Below are positions 23,590 through 31,589 of a stretch of 33,997 bases of DNA, one piece after another. A program made the position numbers and the translations under genes. Below the pieces are notes generated by a model. That model searched no databases. It was given only the letters and a program-made list of their open reading frames with translations, and was not told where the DNA came from. The DNA comes from Methanofastidiosum methylothiophilum (lineage in GTDB: Archaea; Methanobacteriota_B; Thermococci; Methanofastidiosales; Methanofastidiosaceae). Where the stretch lies: contig LNJE01000015.1 in the NCBI GenBank assembly GCA_001587635.1, positions 1-33,997 on the forward strand, written 5' to 3'. Within the stretch, counting starts at the first letter, position 1, and each line of letters opens with the position of its first letter.

Positions 23590-24162
23590 TTGGAGAATAT
23601 CGTTAACTGTTTTAAATGCGGAGCAAGACTGCCAGAAGGGTCAAATTACTGTTTTAAATGTGGATTAAAACTCAAAAATACTCAAATTGATAGTATATTC
23701 TCAAAAAACACTTCTAAAATTGATTCTCATTATTATGAAAAAGCATCACAGAAATTTTTTATATCCGGCCTTTCGCTTTTAAAAGATGGGCAATATTCAG
23801 AATCTATTATTAAATTTACACAAGCAATTGAATTAAAAGAAGATTTTGCAGAGGCTTACTATAACAGAGGCCAAGCATACATTAAAGAAAATAAATTTGA
23901 TAATGCAGTTGCTGATTTTACCAAATCAATTGAAATAGATCCTGAATTTAAAGATGCATACTTTCAACGTGGTAACCTATTTTTTGAAAAAGGATTTAAA
24001 GAAAGGGCAAGAGAGGATTATGAAAAAATCATAGAGCTTGATTTTGAAATAGCATCTCAAATATTTGATAAACTTCATAAATTTATGGAATCTTGGGTCA
24101 ATAATATTGTTAAAACCAAAGTAGCCCCCACTAAAGATAATGAATATATTAATGATTCATAA
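23590..24162 (+). CDS. Zinc-ribbon and TPR repeat protein
   Basis: The 190-residue protein starts at TTG 23590, after GGAGGTG. A double-CxxC zinc ribbon (CFKCGARLPEGSNYCFKCG, about 7-25) is followed by a linker and about three TPR units (about 52-155), including YNRGQAYIKENKFDNAVADF and FQRGNLFFEKGFKERAREDY. TPRs bind other proteins; no enzyme motif is seen, so a scaffold role is likely. An overlapping ATG at 23576 is in another frame and does not fit. It converges with the nitroreductase gene with a two-base gap. Confidence 0.85.
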   Translation: MENIVNCFKCGARLPEGSNYCFKCGLKLKNTQIDSIFSKNTSKIDSHYYEKASQKFFISGLSLLKDGQYSESIIKFTQAIELKEDFAEAYYNRGQAYIKENKFDNAVADFTKSIEIDPEFKDAYFQRGNLFFEKGFKERAREDYEKIIELDFEIASQIFDKLHKFMESWVNNIVKTKVAPTKDNEYINDS

Positions 24163-24164
24163 GT

Positions 24165-24701
24165 TTAGATATTATATCTCCTGATATCATCCAAAGATTT
24201 TCTTTTTTTCATTCTTTTGGTATCGGCCGGGTATCCAACTGAAATAATGAGTGAAATTGATTTGTTTTTTGGAATTTTTAGTATTTCTTTAATATTCTTT
24301 TCATTAAAATATCCTACAATACATGTTCCAAGGCCTTCTTCTGTAGCCTTAAGACAGAAGTGGGAGGTCACTATCCCAGCATCAATAATAGTATAATCTT
24401 TACTTCGCGCTAATCTACCAAGGGTACCTGTGATAACTGGATTCTCATTTATTAATACTACGAGGACAGGTGCATTAAGGGTAAATTTGTTGAAAGAGGA
24501 TACATTATCAAAAGTTTCTCTTGCAATACTTTCCTTTAAATATGGTTCGTCTATTACGATAAAACTCCAAGGCTGTGCGTTTATTGCTGATGGTGCAAGT
24601 CTTGAAGCTTCAAGACATCTTTCAATTTTTTCCCTTTCCACAACTTTATCAAGATACTTTCTTGAACTATACCTATTTTCACACAGCTCTAAAAAATCCA
24701 T
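24165..24701 (-). CDS. Nitroreductase-family flavoprotein
   Basis: The 178-residue protein begins FLELCENRYSSRKYLDK, the FMN-binding NRxSxRxY start of the family, followed by PSAINAQPWSFIVI, ARSKDYTIIDAGIVTSHFCL and GLGTCIVGYFNEK. These enzymes are FMN-dependent NAD(P)H oxidoreductases; the physiological substrate is usually unknown, and methanogens have many. Its ATG follows the stop of the SdpI-like gene directly (TAA-ATG), so the two are coupled. Confidence 0.92.
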   Translation of the reverse strand: MDFLELCENRYSSRKYLDKVVEREKIERCLEASRLAPSAINAQPWSFIVIDEPYLKESIARETFDNVSSFNKFTLNAPVLVVLINENPVITGTLGRLARSKDYTIIDAGIVTSHFCLKATEEGLGTCIVGYFNEKNIKEILKIPKNKSISLIISVGYPADTKRMKKRKSLDDIRRYNI

Positions 24702-25340
24702 TTACTTACCTTTGTGAATTTTTGCATATTCAAGATATGAGTATATATAAATGAATATAGATGCCACTATAGTTGGGATAATCATGAGGAATATTGCTAC
24801 CTCTTTAAATAATACCCCAAAAAAGGCTATTATACCGGAAACTTTGAAAAGCTTTCCACCAAGATCATGAGTTTTTTCCCAAACCTTTTCATCGCTTAGA
24901 GTCCAAGGAGTTCTTATTCCAACAAAGAAGTTACTCTTAGTTTTTTTCAAGACAATACCCATATAATAAAATAATACTGCAAATGAGAGTGACATGGCTT
25001 GGACCATATTAAACTTATATCCAATCGCTGCAAGTATTGTCAGGATGTATATATAAAAAAGAAATCCTACTATCATAAGAATTATTCCTTGATAGTATTC
25101 TTTGAATGATTCTAAATTACTCCTTCTTGGATCAAGTTTAGGAATTACTAAAAAAAGAGCAAATAACCCCAATGAGATTATTGGAAGCATAAAAAGTCCC
25201 CATAATTTTCCCATATAGCCATCAATTTCTCCTTGAGCGTTCCAATGCATGGGCATCATATCAGGCAAATACGAATAAGACACTATCCCAATAAAGAATG
25301 ATAAGAGGATAATCCCTGCGGAAATAACCCTAGTTCTCAT
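24702..25340 (-). CDS. SdpI/DUF1648 family membrane protein
   Basis: The 212-residue protein has six or seven hydrophobic segments. The N-terminal YLPDMMPMHWNAQGEIDGYM is the DUF1648 signature, and NFFVGIRTPWTLSDEKVWEK with HDLGGKLFKVSG is the SdpI signature. Bacillus SdpI gives immunity to the SdpC toxin and signals to a repressor; in archaea the role is unknown and no toxin gene is visible nearby. It is apparently leaderless, with TATA-like CTTTTTATAG about 25 bases before the start. It is co-transcribed with the nitroreductase. Confidence 0.87.
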   Translation of the reverse strand: MRTRVISAGIILLSFFIGIVSYSYLPDMMPMHWNAQGEIDGYMGKLWGLFMLPIISLGLFALFLVIPKLDPRRSNLESFKEYYQGIILMIVGFLFYIYILTILAAIGYKFNMVQAMSLSFAVLFYYMGIVLKKTKSNFFVGIRTPWTLSDEKVWEKTHDLGGKLFKVSGIIAFFGVLFKEVAIFLMIIPTIVASIFIYIYSYLEYAKIHKGK

Positions 25341-25439
25341 AATTTAGAAAAAACAATCTAACTATAAAAAGCTATTTTTTAATCTAACTAATACCATTTC
25401 TCTTTTTTGTAGATTTTCTTTCAAAATCATCTTTTATGT

Positions 25440-26765
25440 TTAGTCTTTGGCTCCACTTTCATTTAATTCATTTGAAAATGATTTGGCGGCTAAAAACTTC
25501 CTATCAAGTTTTATTGTATCTATTGAAGATTTTCCAAGGAGTAACACTGAGATGCCGTAGCTAATCAAAACAGAAAGCATTATTGCAGGAATAATTGAAT
25601 ATCCTCCTGCTATTTCAGATATCATAATTATACAAGTTAAAGGTACTTTTGAAACACCTGAAAAAAAAGCGCCCATTCCGATGAGTGCATAAGCTTCCGG
25701 ATGAGATATTGTATTAGGTGCAACATGGACGAAGATTAGTCCCATCGCACCTCCAAGCATCGATCCTAAGTAAAGAGATGGCGAAAATAATCCCCCTGAA
25801 GATCCGGAGCCTAATGTGAAAGAAGTCGCAAGCATTTTTGCAACGAAAAGTAGCAAGAGTAGAGGTAGTCCAATTTTTCCAGAGAGTGCAGCATTTATGC
25901 CTTCAAATCCCGCCCCTAATACTCCATATCCCACAAGAGAAAATCCTACTAAACCTGTCAAAATTCCGCCGATAGCAGGCTTAAAATAGAAAGGAATCTT
26001 AATTTTTTCAAATCCATCCTCAATTAAATAAAATACTTTGATGAATATAAACGATGCAATTCCTATCACAACGCCAAGTATAATGTAAAACGGCACTTCA
26101 GCTGGATTATAGACAAATGGTATAACGTTTATCATGGCCTCTTGCCCTAAAACTGCTCTTGATAAATTGACAGAGATTACAGAAGCCAAAACAATTGGCA
26201 TTACACTTAAGGGTGAGAAGCTTGAAAGGATTAACTCGAAACCGAAGATTGCACCTCCAAGGGGGGTATTTAATGCGGCGGAAAGGCCAGATGAAAGCCC
26301 ACTTACAACAAGTATCTTTGTTTTTTTCTCATCATATTTAGAGAATTGGCCAAAAACAGAGCCGATAGAGGCCCCTATCTGTGCAATAGGACCTGCCCTG
26401 CCAGCACTACCACCACTCCCAATTGTTATTACAGAAAGTATAGTCTTAACGATAGCTTTTCTCTTTTCGATAAAACTCCCTTCAGAATTAATGGCGTACA
26501 TGACTTCTGGGATACCATGCCCTTTTGACCCTCTACAGTACTTATATATGATTGGCCCTGCAATGAGCCCTCCTATCGTGGGTATGAATATAAGAATCAA
26601 GGCTTTAGAAAATCCTTGCTGGAAAATCTTTTCAAAAAAATACTTGTTATAATCTATTATTTTTGCAAATATAATAGCGCTTATTGCCCCAAATATCCCT
26701 AACATAATCGCTATTAAATTTAGCTCTGCCCACTCTTTCAAATAATTTAAGTTGTTATCTTGCAC
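25440..26765 (-). CDS. ClC family chloride channel/transporter without the gating glutamate
   Basis: The 441-residue membrane protein has all ClC selectivity motifs: GSKGHGIPEVM (near 80-89), GSAGRAGPIAQIGASIG (119-135), GGAIFGFELIL and SGGLFSPSLYLG. No CBS domains follow. In most ClC proteins the second motif is G[KR]EGP, whose Glu is the gate and proton relay. Here residue 124 is Ala (codon GCA at 26394-26396), one base from GAA. In E. coli ClC such a change abolishes proton coupling, so this protein may conduct anions passively, unless the base is an error. It is divergent from rps19e. Confidence 0.93.
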   Translation of the reverse strand: MQDNNLNYLKEWAELNLIAIMLGIFGAISAIIFAKIIDYNKYFFEKIFQQGFSKALILIFIPTIGGLIAGPIIYKYCRGSKGHGIPEVMYAINSEGSFIEKRKAIVKTILSVITIGSGGSAGRAGPIAQIGASIGSVFGQFSKYDEKKTKILVVSGLSSGLSAALNTPLGGAIFGFELILSSFSPLSVMPIVLASVISVNLSRAVLGQEAMINVIPFVYNPAEVPFYIILGVVIGIASFIFIKVFYLIEDGFEKIKIPFYFKPAIGGILTGLVGFSLVGYGVLGAGFEGINAALSGKIGLPLLLLLFVAKMLATSFTLGSGSSGGLFSPSLYLGSMLGGAMGLIFVHVAPNTISHPEAYALIGMGAFFSGVSKVPLTCIIMISEIAGGYSIIPAIMLSVLISYGISVLLLGKSSIDTIKLDRKFLAAKSFSNELNESGAKD

Positions 26766-26817
26766 TGATTATAGGTAATCAATTCCCAGTTTAAAAAATT
26801 ACCCTTCTTACTAAAAA

Positions 26818-26832
26818 GCTTTATAAATATAA
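26818..26832 (+). promoter_or_regulatory. TATA box of the S19e operon
   Basis: GCTTTATAAATATAA lies about 45-50 bases upstream of the S19e start region, giving a leader with GAGGTGA (26858-26864). The 95-base gap is shared with the divergent ClC gene. Confidence 0.5.
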
Positions 26833-26860
26833 CAACTATGATTTTTTAATACCAAGAGAG

Positions 26861-27319
26861 GTGAGTATTATTACAACAGTATATGATGTTCCTGCTGATA
26901 TCTTAATCGACGGTGTTAAGGAAGAGCTAAAAAATGACAAAAATTTAACACCTCCGCAGTGGGCAACTTTTGTTAAGACCGGATCATCAAGAGAGAAAGT
27001 TCCAGATCAGAGTGATTGGTGGTATACCAGAGCGGCCTCTATAATGAGAAAAGTTTATGTATATGGCCCCGTGGGCGTTGAAACATTGAGAGTCGACTAC
27101 GGTGGCAAGAAAAACAGAGGCGTAAAACCTGAAAAGTTTAGAAAATCATCTGGTTCAATTATTAGAAAGATTTTTTCTCAGCTTGAAAAGGGCGGATACA
27201 TAACAAAGGCTAAGAATGGAAGGATAATTTCTTCACAAGGAATGTCTCTTTTAGACAAAAAGGCTTCCGAAATTAAATCCCAAATTGCAGCAGAGATACC
27301 TGAACTTAAGAAATATTAA
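26861..27319 (+). CDS. rps19e: Ribosomal protein eS19
   Basis: The small-subunit protein is recognised over its full length (TTVYDVPADILIDGVKEELK, PPQWATFVKTG, WWYTRAASIMRKVYVYGPVG, GSIIRKIFSQLEKGGYI). The coordinate given is the first conventional start, GTG 26861 (MSIITTVYDV, 152 residues). That GTG is itself part of GAGGTGA, which works as ribosome binding site in other genes here with a 4-6-base spacer. Applying that rule puts the start at ATT 26870, exactly giving (M)TTVYDVPAD, the usual S19e N-terminus. So an ATT start (149 residues) is the better reading. It heads an operon with the PDCD5-like and PP-loop genes. Confidence 0.96.
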   Translation: MSIITTVYDVPADILIDGVKEELKNDKNLTPPQWATFVKTGSSREKVPDQSDWWYTRAASIMRKVYVYGPVGVETLRVDYGGKKNRGVKPEKFRKSSGSIIRKIFSQLEKGGYITKAKNGRIISSQGMSLLDKKASEIKSQIAAEIPELKKY

Positions 27320-27331
27320 AGTGTGATTTTC

Positions 27332-27661
27332 TTGCAAGATGATGCCGAATCCATTAAAAAGAAAAAGTTAGAAGAACTTCAGAAGCAGGCGTTATCTGAA
27401 GAACAGGCTAGACAACAGAAGATTGAATTTGAGTTACAAAAACAACAAATAATGCGTGCACTCTTAACACCTGAAGCTAGGGAGAGACTAACTAGGGTAA
27501 AGATGGCAAGGAAAGAAGAAGGGGAGCAAATAGAGCTTTTGTTGATTCAACTCTATCAAGCTGGAAAAATCACAAAACAAGTCGATGATGCAATGTTAAA
27601 ACAGATCCTTGAAAAGGCTCTTTTAAGTAATAAGAGGGAGTTTAAGATACGAAGGATCTAG
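27332..27661 (+). CDS. PDCD5-family DNA-binding protein
   Basis: From TTG 27332 the protein has 109 residues (MQDDAESIKKKKLEELQKQA...). The charged N-terminal helix, LTPEARERLTRVKMARKE and the three-helix core ending KREFKIRRI are typical of archaeal PDCD5/TFAR19 homologues, which follow rps19e in many archaea. TGTGA five bases upstream favours TTG 27332 over GTG 27323. Archaeal members bind DNA and may also assist ribosome or chaperone functions; the true role is not settled. Confidence 0.92.
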   Translation: MQDDAESIKKKKLEELQKQALSEEQARQQKIEFELQKQQIMRALLTPEARERLTRVKMARKEEGEQIELLLIQLYQAGKITKQVDDAMLKQILEKALLSNKREFKIRRI

Positions 27662-27666
27662 TCGTT

Positions 27667-28275
27667 ATGGAAACGGCTATCTTATTTTCTGGGGGGAAGG
27701 ATTCCTCCCTTACAAATATTTTTCTAAAAAAAATACTTCCCTGCAATATTACAAATTACACAGTCACATTTGGCGTAAATTCTAGCTGGAAATACGCGGA
27801 AGAAACTGCTAAAATATTGGATTTTTCGTTTAAACTTTTTCAAATTGACAAAGAACTTCTCGAAAAGTCTGTTGATAGGATTGAAAAAGATGGATTTGCG
27901 AATGATGGAATTTCTATCCTTCACAAGTGGGTAATTGAATCGTTTTTGGAAGATGTGGATGTTGATGTTATTGCAGATGGTACCAGAAGGGATGATAGGA
28001 GTCCAAAACTAGAGCTTTCCGATATGAGGAGGATAGAGGATAAGTATGAGGTATCATACGTTGCACCCCTTATGGGTATAAGTTACAAAATTCTAAAGCC
28101 AATATGTTATTCTTTATTTATTATAGAGGAAGGCCCAACAGATTCGATAAAAAAAAGTGATTACGAATCGGAAATAAAAGATCTGATGAAACAAAGAGGT
28201 CTCTACCCTTATGATTATTTCCCAAAACACTCTCAGAGTAGGGTAATCGGATATAATGATAGGCATTCTTTCTGA
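27667..28275 (+). CDS. PP-loop ATPase of the rps19e cluster (alpha-hydrolase superfamily)
   Basis: The 202-residue protein starts METAILFSGGKDSSLTNIFL, with SGGKDS as the PP-loop that binds ATP and releases pyrophosphate. DVIADGTRRDDRSP and YVAPLMGISYKILKP are further conserved blocks. It is a known archaeal neighbour of rps19e and PDCD5, annotated as a predicted PP-loop ATPase. PP-loop enzymes often modify tRNA, and the ribosomal context suggests an RNA or translation substrate, but none is proven. It starts five bases after the PDCD5-like stop, so it is part of the operon. Confidence 0.85.
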   Translation: METAILFSGGKDSSLTNIFLKKILPCNITNYTVTFGVNSSWKYAEETAKILDFSFKLFQIDKELLEKSVDRIEKDGFANDGISILHKWVIESFLEDVDVDVIADGTRRDDRSPKLELSDMRRIEDKYEVSYVAPLMGISYKILKPICYSLFIIEEGPTDSIKKSDYESEIKDLMKQRGLYPYDYFPKHSQSRVIGYNDRHSF

Positions 28276-28432
28276 ATTTTTTTTTGATTCATTTATCGTA
28301 CTTTCTACCCTTTATCTTTTAGTATTTTTAAGGATAAAATATTTAGTTAAATGTTACCTTTATTGATTAACATTATTAAATAAAAGGAATAACTATATCT
28401 ACTTATCAATTACCATAACTGTTGGTGATAAT

Positions 28433-28888
28433 ATGTCAATGTTCAATAAAATTTATGCAACCCCACCTAATTTAACTGAACTTGAAATTTTAAAAACAAT
28501 TAGGACTGCCCTTTATGAAGTTGGATATCCAGGCAGTAAATATCTTGAAAAATTACAGATAATTGCTGTTATATACCAACTTTACAGGGCAAAGGATTTG
28601 GCTAGGGATCTTCAAAGAAAAGGTGATTACCCATTTAAAGATCTTATTACATCTATTTACGTTGACATAGATGGACTTTCTAGAGAGTTTGAATACCTTA
28701 GGGATCACCCTACAATAGACAGGTGTGATCTTGCAAAAGAAAAATTATTTGAAATTAGGGATAAAATGATCAAGTTGTCAAAAAACGTTGGTATAACAGA
28801 CGGGGAGATTTCAAATATATTGCGAGATTATGCTCCTAAACCCAATGAAGACCTTACAAGTTATCGCCAGAAGAAATATAGAAGATAA
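28433..28888 (+). CDS. Uncharacterised helical protein
   Basis: I do not recognise this 151-residue protein. It is soluble, charged and mostly helical by composition, with no signal peptide, Cys cluster or nucleotide-binding motif. Notable segments are LTELEILKTIRTALYEVGYP, YQLYRAKDLARDLQRKGDYP and a basic C-terminus, SYRQKKYRR. The ATG at 28433 follows GGTGA with a four-base spacer, the pattern of genuine genes here, and codon use matches neighbours, so it is very likely real. The 157 bases upstream contain a T tract after the PP-loop gene and TATA-like AT-rich sequence. Confidence 0.75.
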   Translation: MSMFNKIYATPPNLTELEILKTIRTALYEVGYPGSKYLEKLQIIAVIYQLYRAKDLARDLQRKGDYPFKDLITSIYVDIDGLSREFEYLRDHPTIDRCDLAKEKLFEIRDKMIKLSKNVGITDGEISNILRDYAPKPNEDLTSYRQKKYRR

Positions 28889-28933
28889 TTTTATTCTATC
28901 ATTTCATTATGATTTTATTAAAATAATATTTGT

Positions 28934-29130
28934 CGCCCACCTAACTAACCCCGAAGTTCATCGTTCGGGTATCCTCTCTTCCTTCGGTAACTCTCGTGGT
29001 GGGCTGATCCTTGCCATTGTAATCCCTAAATCATCTACGCGATACGCCACATCATCAGGTGACCGTTGACAAGGCATTACCCTTATATTTGCTGTTTCAC
29101 TCATAGAAGAAAGATTTCCCCTCATGAACC
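28934..29130 (-). other. GC-rich island: candidate structured RNA or small atypical ORF
   Basis: About 200 bases between the helical-protein gene and the PrsW-like gene are near half G+C by eye, far above the surrounding intergenic DNA. On the minus strand it holds a frame of 55 codons (ATG 29125 to TGA 28958; alternative ATG 29104) with GAGGGG just before the ATG, including NIRVMPCQRSPDDVAYRVDD. That frame uses CGC, CGG, CGA and GCG codons that are rare in neighbouring genes. The sequence also contains complementary stretches: GCCCACC with GGTGGGC enclosing CCCGAA with TTCGGG, and CCCTTATA with TATAAGGG. I recognise neither a known RNA (not tRNA, RNase P or SRP as far as I can see) nor a protein family. 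Strand is tentative. Confidence 0.4.
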
Positions 29131-29176
29131 CCTCGCTATAAGGGATAATAAAAGAATATTCTTTAGATATAAATAA

Positions 29177-29941
29177 TTATCTCTTGAATTTATACCCACA
29201 CTCAGCACAGAAGTTTGAGGAAGATAGGACTTTTTTCTTACATTTTGGGCATTTAAAATCGTAATTGTCTGAAGGTTTAAACGGTGATGCAGAAGACATT
29301 TCACCCAATCTTTTTGATAAGAAGTATATTAATACTATCAGTAGAGGTATGAATAAGAGTGCAAGTATGGTCTGTGTGAACAGAACAAAATCAAATAATC
29401 CATGAGAAAATGCGGCAATTGCAAGACCTTTATAGACAAGATTATTGTTTTTAGGGGATGAAAACTTAGCTTTTCCCACATAATACCCAACTATCCCAGA
29501 AAATCCTGCATGACCAAGGCACCCTGTTATTGCCCTCATTAGTATAAGCGAAGCTCCATATTGAGAGATGTATAAGAAATTTTCAAAAGTTGCAAATCCT
29601 AATGCTGCCACAACAGAATATAACATTGCATCAATAGGCTCATCAAACTCTTTAGATTTAAGAGAATATATCCTTATGGCCATATATTTTGATATCTCTT
29701 CTACAGGGCCTATCACTACAAAGGCAGCAAAAAATTTCATTAGAATACCCATATTTTCAAAAGATGAGGAAATAAAGATTGAATTAATTATGCCGGCAGG
29801 GATTGTTACCAAAGCCCCCAAAAGAAATGTGTAGATAATAAGTTTTTTTGGTTCAGGGTCATATCTATCTTTCTTATAAAAGTACCATACCCAGAATATA
29901 CCGGGGGCAAGTGCAATTGAGAGTAGTGTTATAGGGTCCAT
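29177..29941 (-). CDS. PrsW-like intramembrane protease with C-terminal zinc ribbon
   Basis: The 254-residue protein has about seven hydrophobic segments with the PrsW/CAAX-like motifs: PVEEISKYMAIR (EExxK), FATFENFLYISQYG (ENxxY), CLGHAGFSGIVGYYVG and FSHGLFDF. These Glu and His residues form the presumed active site of glutamic-type membrane proteases. The tail carries a double-CxxC zinc ribbon (CPKCKKKVLSSSNFCAECGY). PrsW in Bacillus cuts an anti-sigma factor; archaeal substrates are unknown. The start is ATG 29941 with GGTGA four bases upstream. Confidence 0.88.
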   Translation of the reverse strand: MDPITLLSIALAPGIFWVWYFYKKDRYDPEPKKLIIYTFLLGALVTIPAGIINSIFISSSFENMGILMKFFAAFVVIGPVEEISKYMAIRIYSLKSKEFDEPIDAMLYSVVAALGFATFENFLYISQYGASLILMRAITGCLGHAGFSGIVGYYVGKAKFSSPKNNNLVYKGLAIAAFSHGLFDFVLFTQTILALLFIPLLIVLIYFLSKRLGEMSSASPFKPSDNYDFKCPKCKKKVLSSSNFCAECGYKFKR

Positions 29942-30104
29942 TTAATCACCTGTTTTTTTATCAACATATCTAATAAAATTATTACATTCTTTACAATATA
30001 ATGTTTACTTAGATTTTCGTATCCATATCTTGGCAGTAAATCATGAGAAGAAAATATAATTATAACTTAAATATATTTCTTATTAAAAAAAGAAATAAAA
30101 TAAT

Positions 30105-30659
30105 TTATTCCTTAACAACAAATGTGTTGGCTATCTTGTCATGCCATCCTTGTTTGTCCTTGTCAAAGAGTATCCATATGTATCCTAATAGTATGACTAC
30201 TGTTGAAATAATTTTTCCAATCCATCTGATAAATGCAGTCCCATAACCTATTGGCATTCTACCATCGGTTCCTATTACTTTAAGTTTCATTACCATTTTA
30301 CCAGGAGTTGCACCCTTTCCACCTTCAAAGTACATAATGTATGCAAGCCCTACGATGGCAGTTAAGATAGTTCCGATTGAGCCAAGATTAAAACCAGTGT
30401 TATATCCCATATCATAACCGTACGAGTAGCTTGTACCAAAAGGGATAGCTACAATTCTTCCTACTATCCCTAATATAATAGTGTCAATAATCCATGCAAC
30501 AAGTCTAGGTAAAAATCCGGCATGCTCATGTGATAACCAATCTCCAGTTGCATACGGAGTTTGTTGTTTTACTGAGGTGGCATCTAAAGTAGCTCCACAG
30601 TTTTCACAGAATTTCGCACCCACTGGATTATCTTTCCCACATTTTCCACAAAAAACCAT
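30105..30659 (-). CDS. RDD-family membrane protein with N-terminal zinc ribbon
   Basis: The 184-residue protein begins with a zinc ribbon (FCGKCGKDNPVGAKFCENCG, residues 3-22). A linker is followed by an RDD domain: GFLPRLVAWIIDTIILGIVG, with the Arg and Asp of the name, then GATPGKMVMKLKVIG and a last membrane segment. A Gly/Tyr-rich loop (SYSYGYDMGYNTGFN) lies between the segments. RDD proteins are small membrane proteins, some of which act as ion exchangers; the role here is unknown. GGTGA lies four bases before the ATG. Confidence 0.88.
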   Translation of the reverse strand: MVFCGKCGKDNPVGAKFCENCGATLDATSVKQQTPYATGDWLSHEHAGFLPRLVAWIIDTIILGIVGRIVAIPFGTSYSYGYDMGYNTGFNLGSIGTILTAIVGLAYIMYFEGGKGATPGKMVMKLKVIGTDGRMPIGYGTAFIRWIGKIISTVVILLGYIWILFDKDKQGWHDKIANTFVVKE

Positions 30660-30746
30660 TTTATCACCATATTAGTTACTACACTTTCTTTTAAAAGATT
30701 TTCTAGGGGAATCAGATTATCTTTCTATAAAGTTAAAATAGGACTC

Positions 30747-31589
30747 TTAATTTGAGTTATTATTAGACCTGTCATTAGCAAACCATACTACCCTATACGG
30801 AATTGAAACTAGAATCCCTTCCTTTTCAAGAGCATTTTTCACTTCTAATAAGAGTTCTCTTTTTGTTGTATACCATAATTCAGAGGGAGTCCAAACTCTA
30901 ATCATGATATTAACAGAGCCATCTTTAATTTCATCAATATAAATATCAGAATTAGGTTTCTTTAGAATAAACGGGTGATCTTCAATTACTCCATATATTA
31001 TATCTATGGCTTTGTTGGTATCATCGCTATACCTTATACCAATAGTACGCTCTACTCTTCGTGCGACATTAATACCCCTATTAATAATATTATTAGTAAA
31101 TACTTTTTCGTTAGGTATCCTTACGTATAGACCATCAAAATTTCTCAATACTGTGGACATTATACCTATATCTTCAACAAATCCTGTTATTTGATCTATT
31201 TCAACTTGACTACCTATTTTGATAGGTCTCTCGGCCATAATAAATAATCCAGATATAAGATTCCCAACAATATTTTGGCTTGCAAAACCTATAACTATGC
31301 CTGTAATTCCCCCAGCGACTAAAAATCCTGAAGTATCAATTCCCAATATAGGTAATGATAAAATAACAGCCAAAGCAATAATCCCATAGTAACTCCCCTT
31401 AAGGAGAATGCCTAATCTGTCTTTGTCGAACTTGTCCCGCAGATATTTTTTTAAAAGCATTGAAGTGCCTTTTGCTATTATTATGGATGAAATAATTATC
31501 CCTACTGCTAAAATAAAAGGGAATATTTTTTCAGCTTTGATATTTCTAAAAGTATTTAACAAAATATTTAGGATCTGTTCTAGATTCAA
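30747..31589 (-). CDS. Small-conductance mechanosensitive channel, MscS family
   Basis: The 280-residue protein has two or three membrane segments, then the pore helix region GFLVAGGITGIVIGFASQNI and VGNLISGLFIMAERPIKIGS, the MscS signature, followed by the beta-domain (VEDIGIMSTVLRNFDGLYVR, IPNEKVF) and C-terminal alpha/beta domain. Such channels release solutes under osmotic downshock. The start is TTG 31589, overlapping the stop of the DUF432 gene as TTGA, with GGAAGGA as ribosome binding site, so translation is coupled. Confidence 0.93.
   Translation of the reverse strand: MNLEQILNILLNTFRNIKAEKIFPFILAVGIIISSIIIAKGTSMLLKKYLRDKFDKDRLGILLKGSYYGIIALAVILSLPILGIDTSGFLVAGGITGIVIGFASQNIVGNLISGLFIMAERPIKIGSQVEIDQITGFVEDIGIMSTVLRNFDGLYVRIPNEKVFTNNIINRGINVARRVERTIGIRYSDDTNKAIDIIYGVIEDHPFILKKPNSDIYIDEIKDGSVNIMIRVWTPSELWYTTKRELLLEVKNALEKEGILVSIPYRVVWFANDRSNNNSN

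Noticed and set aside
25341..25439. Direct repeat AATCTAACTA (two copies) between the SdpI-like and ClC genes as an attachment site
   Set aside because: Ten bases, low complexity, no integrase or foreign gene nearby.
26134..26652. Plus-strand frame of 172 codons opposite the ClC gene
   Set aside because: It is an antisense shadow of a clearly recognised membrane protein; its translation is Pro/Ile/Ser-rich, mirroring the membrane helices, with no ribosome binding site.
28934..29130. GC-rich island as SRP RNA, RNase P RNA or a tRNA
   Set aside because: A TGTAATCCC on the plus strand recalls the SRP Alu loop, but the expected GGAAG/GCAGC S-domain, the RNase P core motifs and a tRNA T-arm are not visible.
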